DNA of 20,460 bases from an uncultured bacterium (GCA_905214315.1 CAJMLN010000037.1:1-20460), one strand, 5' to 3'; numbered from the stretch's first letter, positions 1 through 6,980 are shown. Made by a program: numbers and translations. Notes: a model not told the origin generated them from the letters alone.

Positions 1-2
1 AA

Positions 3-2138
3 AGAGAAGTTTCTTTGGAAAAGGTTGTAGAATACGATGATTTTTCTTTAAAAATCCAAGGGCGCGCCGACGGTATCTTTTTTAATAAAAAGGATTACTA
101 TATTCATGAAATAAAGTCTACTTATTGCGATGCAGCTTCGATTCATATGCCGTTAAAGGCTGCCCATAAGGCGCAGATGATGATCTATGCCTATATCTAT
201 GCCAAAGAGCATTCCCTGCCCAGTATTTATGGCAGATTAAGCTATTTTTGTCTTTTGAATGAGGAAATTGTTGATTTTGAATACCGCTTTTCTCTTGAAA
301 GCCTGCAAAAATTTTTTTATGAATTGACGGATGAATATTCCCGTGTTTTGTCAAGGCGGCTGCATACATACCGTGCTTTTTTATCCAGCGCCCGAGAGCT
401 TTCCTTTCCGTTTCCGCAATTCCGTAAAGGACAAAGAGAAGGGGCTGCGCAAATTTATTCGGCAATTAAACAGGGAAAAAATCTCTTCCTGCAGGCACCC
501 ACAGGCAGCGGAAAAACCATGATGGCCCTTTTTCCGGCAATTAAAAATATGGCAGAGGGAGATATTGAGAAGATTTTTTGCCTCAGCGCTAAAAATCAGA
601 CGATGCAGGTCAACGCGCAGGCGCTGAACCTTTTGCGTGAACGGGGATTGAAAATAAAAAGCTGTATTATTACGGCAAAAAGCAAAGCCTGTTTGATGGA
701 AGAACAGGATTGCTCTCCTGAAAAATGCCCATATTCTCAGGATTTTTTTAAAAAACTGCATGACGCTTTGCCGGAGATCTTAGAACAGGATGATTTTTGT
801 TCTGAAACGATTGCCGCCGCGGCAAGAAAATATGAAATTTGTCCCTACGAGCTCTCCTTAGAACTTTCCCTTGAAGCTCAGGTTATTATGGCTGATTATA
901 ACTATCTGTTTGATCCCGCGGTATATTTGCGCCGCTATTTTGAACAGACTGTCGGCCGCTATGCTTTTTTAATTGATGAAGCGCATAATCTGATTGAGCG
1001 CGGCCGTGATATGTATTCCTCGTCGCTGTCTAAAAACCGGCTTCGCGAGGTAAAAAAATTGCTCCCTAAAGAGAATAAGCTGTACCGGCAGCTGACGCAG
1101 CTATCAACCGAACTGAATAAGCTGTTTAAAAATTATGAGCCGGAAGAGCCTATAGAGCTTGAGGATGTCAAAAAAATCAACTTTAAGATTCTTTCCGTGC
1201 AGGAAACCGCCGGTGAGCTTCTGCAGACGCAGCCTCTCCCGGGCGAGGTGACTTTATTTATTAAAGACGCATTTCGCTTTCAAATGCTGTTTGAGTTTTT
1301 TACAAAAGACAGCTTTGCTCTCTATCAGCAGGACGGACAGACCGTAGTTCTGCAGTGCATTGATCCCGCGCCTTATTTAGAGGAAAGTATCGCAAAGGGC
1401 AGCTCGGCTGTTTTTTATTCGGCAACGCTGATTCCCTATGAATTTTATAAGAATAGCCTGCTGCCGCAAAAGCCCTCCTACGGTTTTTCGGCGCCTTATC
1501 CGTTTTTGCCTGAAAAGCTGCTGGTGCTGGCGGATTACAGCGTAGATACGCGTTATACGGTACGGGAACAGTTTTACGGTGTTATTGCGCAGAAAATTCA
1601 GAAATGCCGCGAAAATACAAGCGGCAATTTAATGGTGTATTTTCCTTCTTTTCAGTTTATGGATGCCGTCGGTCAGCAGATGACGATTCCGGTCTTTCTG
1701 CAGCAAGGCGACGCGGACGCAAAGAATCGCGCTGCGTTTATGGAACAGTTCCTTCAGGGAACAAAAAATCTGGCCTTTGCCGTAATGGGCAGTCATTTCA
1801 GTGAAGGGATTGATTTAAAAGGCATCAGCGGGATTATTATTGTAGGCGTAGCCCTGCCACAATATAATCTTTCCCGGGAAAGAATTCGCTTTTATTTTGA
1901 TAAGCAGTACCAGAAGGGCTTTGAATATGCCTATGTATATCCGGGCATCAATAAAGTCTGCCAGGCATCCGGCAGACTGATCAGAACAGAAGAAGATGCA
2001 GGCTTTATCCTGCTGATGGATCGGCGGTTTAGAAATTATAAGCATTTACTGCCGCCGTATTGGCAAATAACCGAAATAAAAAATGAAGATGAAATTTACC
2101 GGCATATTACGGATTTTGAGCAAATGTTTCGTCAATAA
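3..2138 (+). CDS. PD-(D/E)XK nuclease / XPD-DinG-type Fe-S DNA helicase fusion, 5' partial
   Basis: Probable DNA repair enzyme: a superfamily 2 XPD/DinG-like 5'-3' helicase joined to an N-terminal nuclease domain. The frame is open to the window edge, so the N terminus is missing; numbering here starts from a TTG at base 15. Nuclease signs are RADG (17-20), EIK (32-34) and a Q-x3-Y motif (Q54, Y58), as in RecB/Cas4-type PD-(D/E)XK domains. Helicase signs follow in order: FRKGQ (136-140), Walker A APTGSGKT (161-168), four cysteines spaced for a 4Fe-4S cluster (226, 233, 238, 276), ADYNYLFDP (293-301), DEAH (321-324), YSAT, GSHFSEGIDLKG and QASGRLIR near the C terminus. The four-Cys insertion lies between Walker A and DEAH, as in XPD. 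It is the only + strand gene, and its last 32 bases overlap the 3' end of mnmA. No terminator is visible after it. The helicase class is secure; the in vivo role is inferred. Confidence 0.9.
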   Translation, partial: REVSLEKVVEYDDFSLKIQGRADGIFFNKKDYYIHEIKSTYCDAASIHMPLKAAHKAQMMIYAYIYAKEHSLPSIYGRLSYFCLLNEEIVDFEYRFSLESLQKFFYELTDEYSRVLSRRLHTYRAFLSSARELSFPFPQFRKGQREGAAQIYSAIKQGKNLFLQAPTGSGKTMMALFPAIKNMAEGDIEKIFCLSAKNQTMQVNAQALNLLRERGLKIKSCIITAKSKACLMEEQDCSPEKCPYSQDFFKKLHDALPEILEQDDFCSETIAAAARKYEICPYELSLELSLEAQVIMADYNYLFDPAVYLRRYFEQTVGRYAFLIDEAHNLIERGRDMYSSSLSKNRLREVKKLLPKENKLYRQLTQLSTELNKLFKNYEPEEPIELEDVKKINFKILSVQETAGELLQTQPLPGEVTLFIKDAFRFQMLFEFFTKDSFALYQQDGQTVVLQCIDPAPYLEESIAKGSSAVFYSATLIPYEFYKNSLLPQKPSYGFSAPYPFLPEKLLVLADYSVDTRYTVREQFYGVIAQKIQKCRENTSGNLMVYFPSFQFMDAVGQQMTIPVFLQQGDADAKNRAAFMEQFLQGTKNLAFAVMGSHFSEGIDLKGISGIIIVGVALPQYNLSRERIRFYFDKQYQKGFEYAYVYPGINKVCQASGRLIRTEEDAGFILLMDRRFRNYKHLLPPYWQITEIKNEDEIYRHITDFEQMFRQ

Positions 2139-3186
2139 TTCCGCCGCCGAGACAAATTTCGCCGTCGTACAGCACTACGGATTGTCCCGGTGTTACCGCC
2201 CGCTGAGCATTTCGATGAAGCAGCAGCATTTTATCACCGTGAAATTCCACATGCACCGGCTGGTCCGGCTGACGGTATCGAAACTTTGCGGTACAGTCAA
2301 AGCTTTTTGCCGGTGGTTCCCCCGCGATAAAAGAAAGCTGTGATGCAGAAGAAGACTTGGAATACAGCAGCGGATGCTCGCCCTGGGCGGCATAGAGAAT
2401 ATTATTGGGGATATCCTTTTTTACAACAAACCAGGGTTGGCCGCTGCTGTCCTTATTTCCTCCGATTCCCAGACCGTGCCGCTGGCCCAGGGTATAATAC
2501 ATGGCGCCGCTGTGCGTACCGATTTTTTTCCCGTCAAGGGAAAGAATGTCCCCGTTCTGCGCCGGCAGAAAGCTTGATAAAAATTCCCGAAAACGGCGTT
2601 CACCAATAAAGCAGATTCCCGTGGAATCTTTCTTTTTCCAGGTGCTTAAGCCCGCTTGCTGCGCTATTTGGCGCAGCTCTGTTTTTTTGATATCTCCTAT
2701 AGGAAATTTCACTGGGCGCAGCTGCTGCTGGTTCAGTGCATATAAAAAATATGTTTGATCCTTGCTTTCATCCGCGGCCCGCAGAAGCGTCATGAAACCG
2801 TCTTGTTCTTTCAGCCGGGCGTAGTGGCCTGTTGCGATATATTCCGCGTTAATAGACAGCGCAAAATTCAGGAAAGAATTAAATTTTATTTCTTTATTAC
2901 ATAAAATATCCGGATTCGGCGTTCTGCCGGCGGCATATTCTTCCAGAAAAATTTTAAATACTCTGTCCCAGTATTCTTTTGAAAAATTAACGGAATAGTA
3001 CGGAATGCCGATTTGATCACAAACGGCACGTACATCGTCATAATCTTGTTGAGCAGAACATTGTCCGTTCTCGTCTTCTTCCCAGTTTTTCATAAAAATC
3101 CCTACACAATCATATCCCTGCTGTTTTAAAAGATAGGCTGCAACGGAAGAATCAACGCCTCCGGACATTCCGATTACGATACGCAT
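2107..3186 (-). CDS. mnmA: tRNA-specific 2-thiouridylase MnmA
   Basis: Adenylates and thiolates U34 of the Lys, Glu and Gln tRNAs, giving the 2-thio part of the modified wobble uridine, with sulfur relayed from a cysteine desulfurase. At 359 aa it is full length. The PP-loop SGGVDS lies at residues 8-13. The two catalytic cysteines sit in the NPDILCN (Cys96) and TGICFIGER (Cys192) contexts, and TLGQRHGLGIGG (about 232-243) is the usual central motif. The ATG at 3186 follows AAGGAG at 4 bases. The ribosome binding site almost touches the terminator of the upstream gene, so no promoter fits between them. Expression must come from readthrough or from a promoter inside the upstream coding region. 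The 3' end overlaps the convergent helicase gene by 32 bases. No cysteine desulfurase gene is adjacent in this window. Confidence 0.97.
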   Translation of the reverse strand: MRIVIGMSGGVDSSVAAYLLKQQGYDCVGIFMKNWEEDENGQCSAQQDYDDVRAVCDQIGIPYYSVNFSKEYWDRVFKIFLEEYAAGRTPNPDILCNKEIKFNSFLNFALSINAEYIATGHYARLKEQDGFMTLLRAADESKDQTYFLYALNQQQLRPVKFPIGDIKKTELRQIAQQAGLSTWKKKDSTGICFIGERRFREFLSSFLPAQNGDILSLDGKKIGTHSGAMYYTLGQRHGLGIGGNKDSSGQPWFVVKKDIPNNILYAAQGEHPLLYSKSSSASQLSFIAGEPPAKSFDCTAKFRYRQPDQPVHVEFHGDKMLLLHRNAQRAVTPGQSVVLYDGEICLGGGIIDETFAQNP

Positions 3187-3198
3187 AATACTCCTTAT

Positions 3199-3226
3199 AA
3201 AAAAACCCCGAAAGAGATTTTCGGGG
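3199..3226 (-). terminator. Intrinsic terminator of the membrane-protein gene, abutting the mnmA RBS
   Basis: In the - sense, a perfect 8-bp stem CCCCGAAA/TTTCGGGG with a 5-base loop is followed directly by seven T. It begins 17 bases after the stop of the membrane-protein gene. Only 2 bases separate the T tract from the AAGGAG (3191-3196) of mnmA, so the hairpin is effectively in the mnmA leader if readthrough occurs. Confidence 0.88.
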
Positions 3227-3243
3227 CATTTGTGTTTTTATTC

Positions 3244-4518
3244 TTAATTTTTTGCCTTTTTTTCTTTCTTTTCTTTTTTCTCTTTTTTCTTCAAAGTTTT
3301 TGTATCATCTGTTTTTGCAATTTCTTTGTCACGTGCAGCTTTAAGACGCGCTTCCGCCTTTTCTGCCTTTCTTTGTTCTTTGTAGTCCTCACCGTAGAGA
3401 TGTACCAACTCGGCTGTATATTCCGCATGGCAACGGATAAAATCAAACACTGCAAAGAAGATGATTAAAACACCAAGAGCAATTAAGATATACATACCAG
3501 GTTCTACAATGAAATTATTCTGCATGAAAAACATGGAATCAAGAATCGGCATAACAATCAGCAAAAGGCCCAATAAACTGCCGGTAATTGTTTGGATGAT
3601 ACGAAGCTTATTCGGAATTACAAAGCTGAACAGCGTGGAAACCAATGCCAGAATCATCAGCAGGAACATCCAGGCATCGCCGCTATACAGAGTCATAGTT
3701 CCGCCGGCATCAGTTGTTGCTTTAGCTGAGAGAACCCCCATACCGAATTCTCCCACGGTGGGAAGCGTGCTCCGAATATCGTCACGATAAATTATCAGCG
3801 TATACATATCCAACGGATAATATACAATAGAGGATTTCCCCTCTTCCGCCGAGGCGCTCATAGGATTGGTTTCTGATTTTAAGGTAATCGCCGTATAATA
3901 CTGCAATGTTTCGCCGCGTTTTACAGGAAGGCTCCGCGCTTCCTTGATGCTCTCTGCAAAGCCGGTAAGCCGATTATCATAGATAGCCCAAACATTTTTT
4001 GTATCAATAACGCGTGAAAAATTAAAAGCTTCCGTATTAGGCACATTAATCGTAATCTTTTTTTCCACCTTATTTACGTTAACTGATGTTAACATTTCTG
4101 CCTCTGTACCTTTATTTAGAAGAAGGGTATATACGCTCAGCGGTATAAAATCAAGGACTTTTTTTCCCGTTTCAGCATTATAGGTATATCCATAAGCAAA
4201 GAACTGAATCCAATATGTAGTTTCCGTGCCAGGTGTACCGGGCGTAGGCAATGCGGTGGGTTCAACTGTCTGGGTAAGCGCTTCATCGCTGTAGATCAAA
4301 AATGGCTGCCCGTTGCTGAATTCAGAAATTATATTTACCGTTTCAGCATCTTTGCCGATATTGATTTTAAGTGTTTGTTCGTTTGTATCGACATCATGAA
4401 CAGCCTCTACCGCGGGTATTTGAAAATAAGGAACAAATGCACATATAATTGCTGCAAAAGAAAGAACAGCAAGAATAATTCTTGTAAAAAAGCTGTTCAT
4501 ATGTAGTAACTTGTTCAT
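3244..4518 (-). CDS. Membrane protein of unknown function with polylysine cytoplasmic tail
   Basis: I do not recognise a family. The 424-aa protein has an N-terminal hydrophobic segment (about 11-31, possibly an uncleaved signal anchor) and a large, probably extracytoplasmic domain of about 245 residues with a Thr/Pro-rich stretch (PTALPTPGTPGTET, about 87-100). Three more hydrophobic segments follow (about 282-301, 307-328, 341-361), then a charged tail ending in KKKEKKEKKEKK. The tail is predicted cytoplasmic if the domain faces out. An in-frame ATG at 4533 has no ribosome binding site. The ATG at 4518 has GAGGGGG 7 bases upstream and is preferred. The gene has its own near-consensus promoter (4549-4577) and its own terminator (3199-3226), so it is probably monocistronic although it sits between rplS and mnmA. 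Existence is well supported; the function is unknown. Confidence 0.88.
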   Translation of the reverse strand: MNKLLHMNSFFTRIILAVLSFAAIICAFVPYFQIPAVEAVHDVDTNEQTLKINIGKDAETVNIISEFSNGQPFLIYSDEALTQTVEPTALPTPGTPGTETTYWIQFFAYGYTYNAETGKKVLDFIPLSVYTLLLNKGTEAEMLTSVNVNKVEKKITINVPNTEAFNFSRVIDTKNVWAIYDNRLTGFAESIKEARSLPVKRGETLQYYTAITLKSETNPMSASAEEGKSSIVYYPLDMYTLIIYRDDIRSTLPTVGEFGMGVLSAKATTDAGGTMTLYSGDAWMFLLMILALVSTLFSFVIPNKLRIIQTITGSLLGLLLIVMPILDSMFFMQNNFIVEPGMYILIALGVLIIFFAVFDFIRCHAEYTAELVHLYGEDYKEQRKAEKAEARLKAARDKEIAKTDDTKTLKKKEKKEKKEKKAKN

Positions 4519-4548
4519 AGGAAACCCCCTCATAAATATAACATAACA

Positions 4549-4577
4549 ATTATACCCTTTTCTACGGCAATAGTCAA
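4549..4577 (-). promoter_or_regulatory. Sigma-A type promoter of the membrane-protein gene
   Basis: In the - sense, TTGACT (-35, 4572-4577) and TATAAT (-10, 4549-4554) are separated by exactly 17 bases, one mismatch from the consensus. AT-rich sequence lies upstream. The expected start site is near 4542, giving a short leader of about 24 bases to the ATG at 4518. It lies downstream of the rplS terminator, so it drives an independent transcript. Confidence 0.85.
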
Positions 4578-4636
4578 TACTAAAAGTAAAAAATATGACT
4601 TATTTTTTTATTCCAGCCCAAGAGTTTACAATTTAG

Positions 4637-4661
4637 CAAAAAGTATTAGAAATACTTTTTG
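4637..4661. repeat. Perfect 11-bp inverted repeat upstream of the membrane-protein promoter
   Basis: CAAAAAGTATT and AATACTTTTTG flank a 3-base spacer with no mismatch. The element lies between the rplS terminator and the -35 of the next gene, about 60 bases upstream of that -35. It could be a regulator-binding dyad, or a weak AT-rich second terminator stem for rplS readthrough. The sequence alone does not decide between these. Confidence 0.6.
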
Positions 4662-4687
4662 TATATAAAAAAGCACTTATAAATAAG

Positions 4688-4730
4688 AAAAAAATTCCCC
4701 TGTATCCGGAACTTAAACGGTATACAGGGG
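4688..4730 (-). terminator. Intrinsic terminator after rplS
   Basis: In the - sense, CCCCTGTAT pairs perfectly with ATACAGGGG (4722-4730 with 4697-4705). An inner CCG/CGG extension is offset by one bulged base. After AA there is a run of seven T (4688-4694). It starts about 20 bases after the rplS stop and closes the ribosomal/SRP transcription unit. Confidence 0.9.
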
Positions 4731-4749
4731 AAGATGTTTTTGCTTTGAA

Positions 4750-5091
4750 TTACTGAATTTCTTTAACCTTTGCCGCCTTGCCGATACGGTCACGCAGATA
4801 ATAAAGCTTTGCCCTGCGTACACGGCCGCGGCGAACGATGGTGATGCTGCCCAATCTGGGAGAATGTACCGGGAAGGTACGCTCAATACCTACACCGTAG
4901 GCTACTCTGCGTACGGTAAAGGTTTCGCGGGTACTGCCGTTTTTCCGCGCGATAACCGTCCCTTCAAAGGCCTGCAGTCTTTCGCGGGTGCCTTCCACAA
5001 CTTTTACCATTACCTTTACGGTATCACCAATTTTAAAATCGGGAATATCGCTGCGAAGCTGTTCCGCTTCAATCGCTCTTATCAATTCCAT
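4750..5091 (-). CDS. rplS: 50S ribosomal protein L19
   Basis: Large-subunit protein L19, at the 30S-50S interface. The 113-aa length is typical. The sequence has the family pattern throughout: an N-terminal helix, GDTVKV, ERLQAFEGTVIARKNG, the TFTVRR strand, FPVHSPRLGSI and the basic RVRRAKLYYLRDR C-terminal part. The ATG at 5091 follows AAGGAG at 7 bases. It is the last gene of the rpsP-khpA-rimM-trmD-rplS cluster and is followed by a strong terminator. It is set off from trmD by 89 bases that hold a candidate promoter and a possible L19-type leader, so it may be transcribed both from the operon and on its own. The lepB, rbgA and rnhB genes that often follow in Clostridia are absent here. 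Confidence 0.97.
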   Translation of the reverse strand: MELIRAIEAEQLRSDIPDFKIGDTVKVMVKVVEGTRERLQAFEGTVIARKNGSTRETFTVRRVAYGVGIERTFPVHSPRLGSITIVRRGRVRRAKLYYLRDRIGKAAKVKEIQ

Positions 5092-5111
5092 TGTATTTCT
5101 CCTTTTCCCTC

Positions 5112-5160
5112 ATAGGTGTTCATTAACTCGGAAATACCGGCTAAGCGGACCACCCGTAAT
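5112..5160 (-). promoter_or_regulatory. Candidate L19 (rplS) mRNA leader
   Basis: The mRNA between trmD and rplS can close a long-range stem (GGGUG with CACCU, 5151-5155 with 5114-5118) around short CCG/CGG pairings. The segment ends with GAGUUAAUGAACACC just before the rplS ribosome binding site. The position and general look fit the autoregulatory L19 leader known from low-GC Gram-positives. I am working from memory of that family and did not run a covariance model, so the assignment is tentative. Confidence 0.45.
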
Positions 5161-5174
5161 TATCAAGCTTTAAT

Positions 5175-5203
5175 ACTATATCATAACAATTCTTTTTTAG
5201 CAA
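5175..5203 (-). promoter_or_regulatory. Candidate extended -10 promoter for rplS
   Basis: In the - sense, TTGCTA (5198-5203), a 17-base spacer and TATAGT (5175-5180) are preceded by TGA, the extended -10 form TGnTATA. The -10 begins right after the trmD stop and the TGA is itself the trmD stop codon. Transcription would start near 5168, giving an untranslated leader of about 75 bases for rplS. Confidence 0.5.
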
Positions 5204-5933
5204 GCAGTTTTTCTTCCGCTTGAATTTTTTCTATCGTCTTTTTATCCTCTTCCGAAAGCGGCGCCTTCTTAAGCAATTCCGGCCGTTTTTTTAAAGTAAC
5301 GCGCAGCTGCATTTCCCTCTGCCATGCCGCTATATGGGCATGATTGCCGTTTAACAGCACTTCGGGAACGCGCATCCCCTTAAAATCCGCGGGGCGCGTA
5401 TACTGCGGTGCTTCTAAAAGGCCGTCGGAAAAGCTGTCCTCACAGGCACTGTCCACACTGCCTAAAACGCCGTCTACAAAACGAGCGGCAGCGTCAATAA
5501 CCACCAGAGCGGCAAGCTCGCCGCCGGTAAGCACGTAATCACCGATAGAAAGCTCCCGGTCAATCAAATGATCAAGCACCCGCTGATCAACGCCTTCATA
5601 GTGCCCGCAAAGCAGAATCAGATGTTTTTCCTGCGCCAGTTCCTTGGCAATCTGCGGCGAAAGAACCTGTCCCTGCGGTGAAAGATAAATACTCAGGCTC
5701 TCACTTGTTTTTACACTTTCAAAGGCAGAAAAAATCGGCTGTGCCATCATCAGCATTCCCACGCCTCCGCCAAAGGGATAATCATCGGTATTGCGGTGCT
5801 TGTTGTCGCTGAAATCACGGATATTGACCAACTCGATTTCTAAAATACCGTTTTTAACGGCACGGCCTAAAATGCTGCTTTCCAGCATCGGACGCAGCAT
5901 ATCGGGGAAAATTGTTAAAACGCTAATTTTCAT
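5181..5933 (-). CDS. trmD: tRNA (guanine-N1)-methyltransferase TrmD
   Basis: Methylates G37 of tRNAs that read CNN codons, using S-adenosylmethionine, which prevents +1 frameshifting. The 250-aa SPOUT protein carries the family landmarks: an N-terminal ISVLTIFP strand, DDYPFGGGVGM (about 50-60), the knotted SAM site with LCGHYEGVDQR (108-118) and SIGDYVLTGGE (129-139), and EDSFSDGLL (165-173), where the EDSF Asp is the expected catalytic base, followed by PQYTRP. The ATG at 5933 lies inside the end of rimM (11-base overlap), with AGAGG about 8 bases upstream. This is the standard rimM-trmD-rplS context, and coupled translation with rimM is likely. A candidate rplS promoter overlaps its 3' end. 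Confidence 0.97.
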   Translation of the reverse strand: MKISVLTIFPDMLRPMLESSILGRAVKNGILEIELVNIRDFSDNKHRNTDDYPFGGGVGMLMMAQPIFSAFESVKTSESLSIYLSPQGQVLSPQIAKELAQEKHLILLCGHYEGVDQRVLDHLIDRELSIGDYVLTGGELAALVVIDAAARFVDGVLGSVDSACEDSFSDGLLEAPQYTRPADFKGMRVPEVLLNGNHAHIAAWQREMQLRVTLKKRPELLKKAPLSEEDKKTIEKIQAEEKLLAKKELL

Positions 5934-6444
5934 ATACTGCTACCTCTTGCAGCATATCTTCTTTAACCGTTACCGTCTTTTCCCGGATATTGACGTCTAA
6001 AACAAAGCTCTTGACTGCAGGAATCAAAATTTCCTCCTGCGCATCATTCTTTACTACATATACGTCATTTGCCCCCGGCTGCATGACCTCGGCAATTTCG
6101 CCAAGCACATGACCGGTATCGGTGATAACACGGCAGCCGATTAAATCAAAAATAAAATATCTTCCCTCAGGCAGCTTAACGGCATGCTCCCGGTCTACGC
6201 AAAGATACTTGCCGCGCAGCGTTTCGGCTTCATCCCGGGTATAAATTTTCTCAAGCAGTAAAAAGGCGCAGTCATCGCCAAGACGGGCCCCCTTTACGTT
6301 GTACCGGATATACGCATTTTTTTCTTCCACAAAAACGTATTCCAAGTCTAAAAAACGTTCTAAACTGTCAGAAAGAGACTGTACTTTTATTTCTCCCCGG
6401 ATACCCTGAGGCTTAGACGCTATGCCGATTCTGATGTATTCCAT
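5923..6444 (-). CDS. rimM: Ribosome maturation factor RimM
   Basis: Assists late assembly of the 30S head through binding to ribosomal protein S19. The 173-aa protein has the N-terminal RimM beta-barrel (IRIGIASKPQGIRGEIKVQ, then the VKGARLGDD region and LRGKYLCVDRE) and the C-terminal PRC-barrel part (YFIFDLIGCRVI, ANDVYVV, ILIPAVKSFVLDVN). The frame extends upstream to 6570, but that extension overlaps khpA and does not resemble RimM. The ATG at 6444 shares its A with the khpA stop (TGATG), which marks a translationally coupled start; its own ribosome binding site is weak. The 3' end overlaps trmD by 11 bases. Confidence 0.95.
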   Translation of the reverse strand: MEYIRIGIASKPQGIRGEIKVQSLSDSLERFLDLEYVFVEEKNAYIRYNVKGARLGDDCAFLLLEKIYTRDEAETLRGKYLCVDREHAVKLPEGRYFIFDLIGCRVITDTGHVLGEIAEVMQPGANDVYVVKNDAQEEILIPAVKSFVLDVNIREKTVTVKEDMLQEVAVYEN

Positions 6445-6671
6445 CAGATGATATCCACAATCACGCGTTTTGCTTCCTTTGCAGAAGCAGCTTTTACAAC
6501 TGTACGCATGGCGCGGGCAATTCTTCCCTGCTTGCCGATAATTTTCCCCATATCCTCCGGGGCAACGCATACTTCAATCACCACGGCGTCATCCCGCTCT
6601 GCACGGGTAATGTTCACCTGATCTGGCTGGGAAACAAGCGCTTTTACTATGTATTCCACTAAAGCTTCCAT
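6444..6671 (-). CDS. khpA: KH-domain RNA-binding protein KhpA
   Basis: Small single-KH RNA-binding protein (YlqC family), which in Gram-positives forms a complex with KhpB/Jag and affects cell size and RNA metabolism. At 75 aa it has typical length. The GxxG loop of the KH fold is GKIIGKQGR (about residues 42-50), preceded by VVIEVCVAPEDM and followed by the helix IARAMRTVVKAA and the strand KRVIVDI. AGAGGT precedes its ATG by 7 bases and overlaps the end of rpsP, and the gap to rpsP is 12 bases. The stop shares one base with the rimM start. No khpB is present in this window. Confidence 0.95.
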   Translation of the reverse strand: MEALVEYIVKALVSQPDQVNITRAERDDAVVIEVCVAPEDMGKIIGKQGRIARAMRTVVKAASAKEAKRVIVDII

Positions 6672-6683
6672 AACAGTGACCTC

Positions 6684-6923
6684 TTATTCAAGCCCGGCGA
6701 TCTTCAGCAGCTTTTTCACGGTTTCAGAAGGCTGTGCGCCTTTGCCGATCCAGTCTTTTGCGGCTTCCACGTCGATCTTAATTTCGGCAGGCTCGGTCAT
6801 GGGATTATAATATCCCAGGTTGGCAATGGATTTCCCGTTGCGTGCATTGCGGCTTTCGGAAACCACTACGCGATAAAACGGATTCTTTTTTGCGCCCATT
6901 CTTTTTAATCTGATTTTTACCAT
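6684..6923 (-). CDS. rpsP: 30S ribosomal protein S16
   Basis: Small-subunit protein S16, needed for 30S assembly. The 79-aa sequence opens with the family signature VKIRLKRMGAKKNPFYRVVV and continues with the SRNARNGK, LGYYNP and TVKKLLK segments. The ATG follows GGAGG at 8 bases. It lies between ffh (57 bases upstream) and khpA (12 bases downstream), the standard Bacillota arrangement. The 57-base gap shows no convincing promoter or terminator, so it is probably carried on the ylxM-ffh transcript. Confidence 0.97.
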   Translation of the reverse strand: MVKIRLKRMGAKKNPFYRVVVSESRNARNGKSIANLGYYNPMTEPAEIKIDVEAAKDWIGKGAQPSETVKKLLKIAGLE

Positions 6924-6980
6924 TTTTCAATCCTCCAGTATCATTTAAAAATTTATCTTTATAAGTTCATAGAACGAAAC

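Noticed and set aside
3..500. A Cas4 gene or CRISPR-linked module from the N-terminal nuclease motifs
   Set aside because: The nuclease region is in frame with a full helicase, and no repeats or cas genes are present in the window.
4519..4533. Upstream ATG start for the membrane protein at 4533
   Set aside because: It has no ribosome binding site and its own codons form the GAGGGGG site that serves the ATG at 4518.
6445..6570. N-terminal extension of rimM
   Set aside because: The extra 42 residues overlap khpA in another frame and are Cys-rich and unlike RimM. The ATG at 6444, coupled to the khpA stop, gives the normal length.
6924..6980. Promoter or terminator between ffh and rpsP
   Set aside because: Only a 5-bp AAGTT/AACTT dyad and AT-rich sequence without a good -35/-10 pair are seen.
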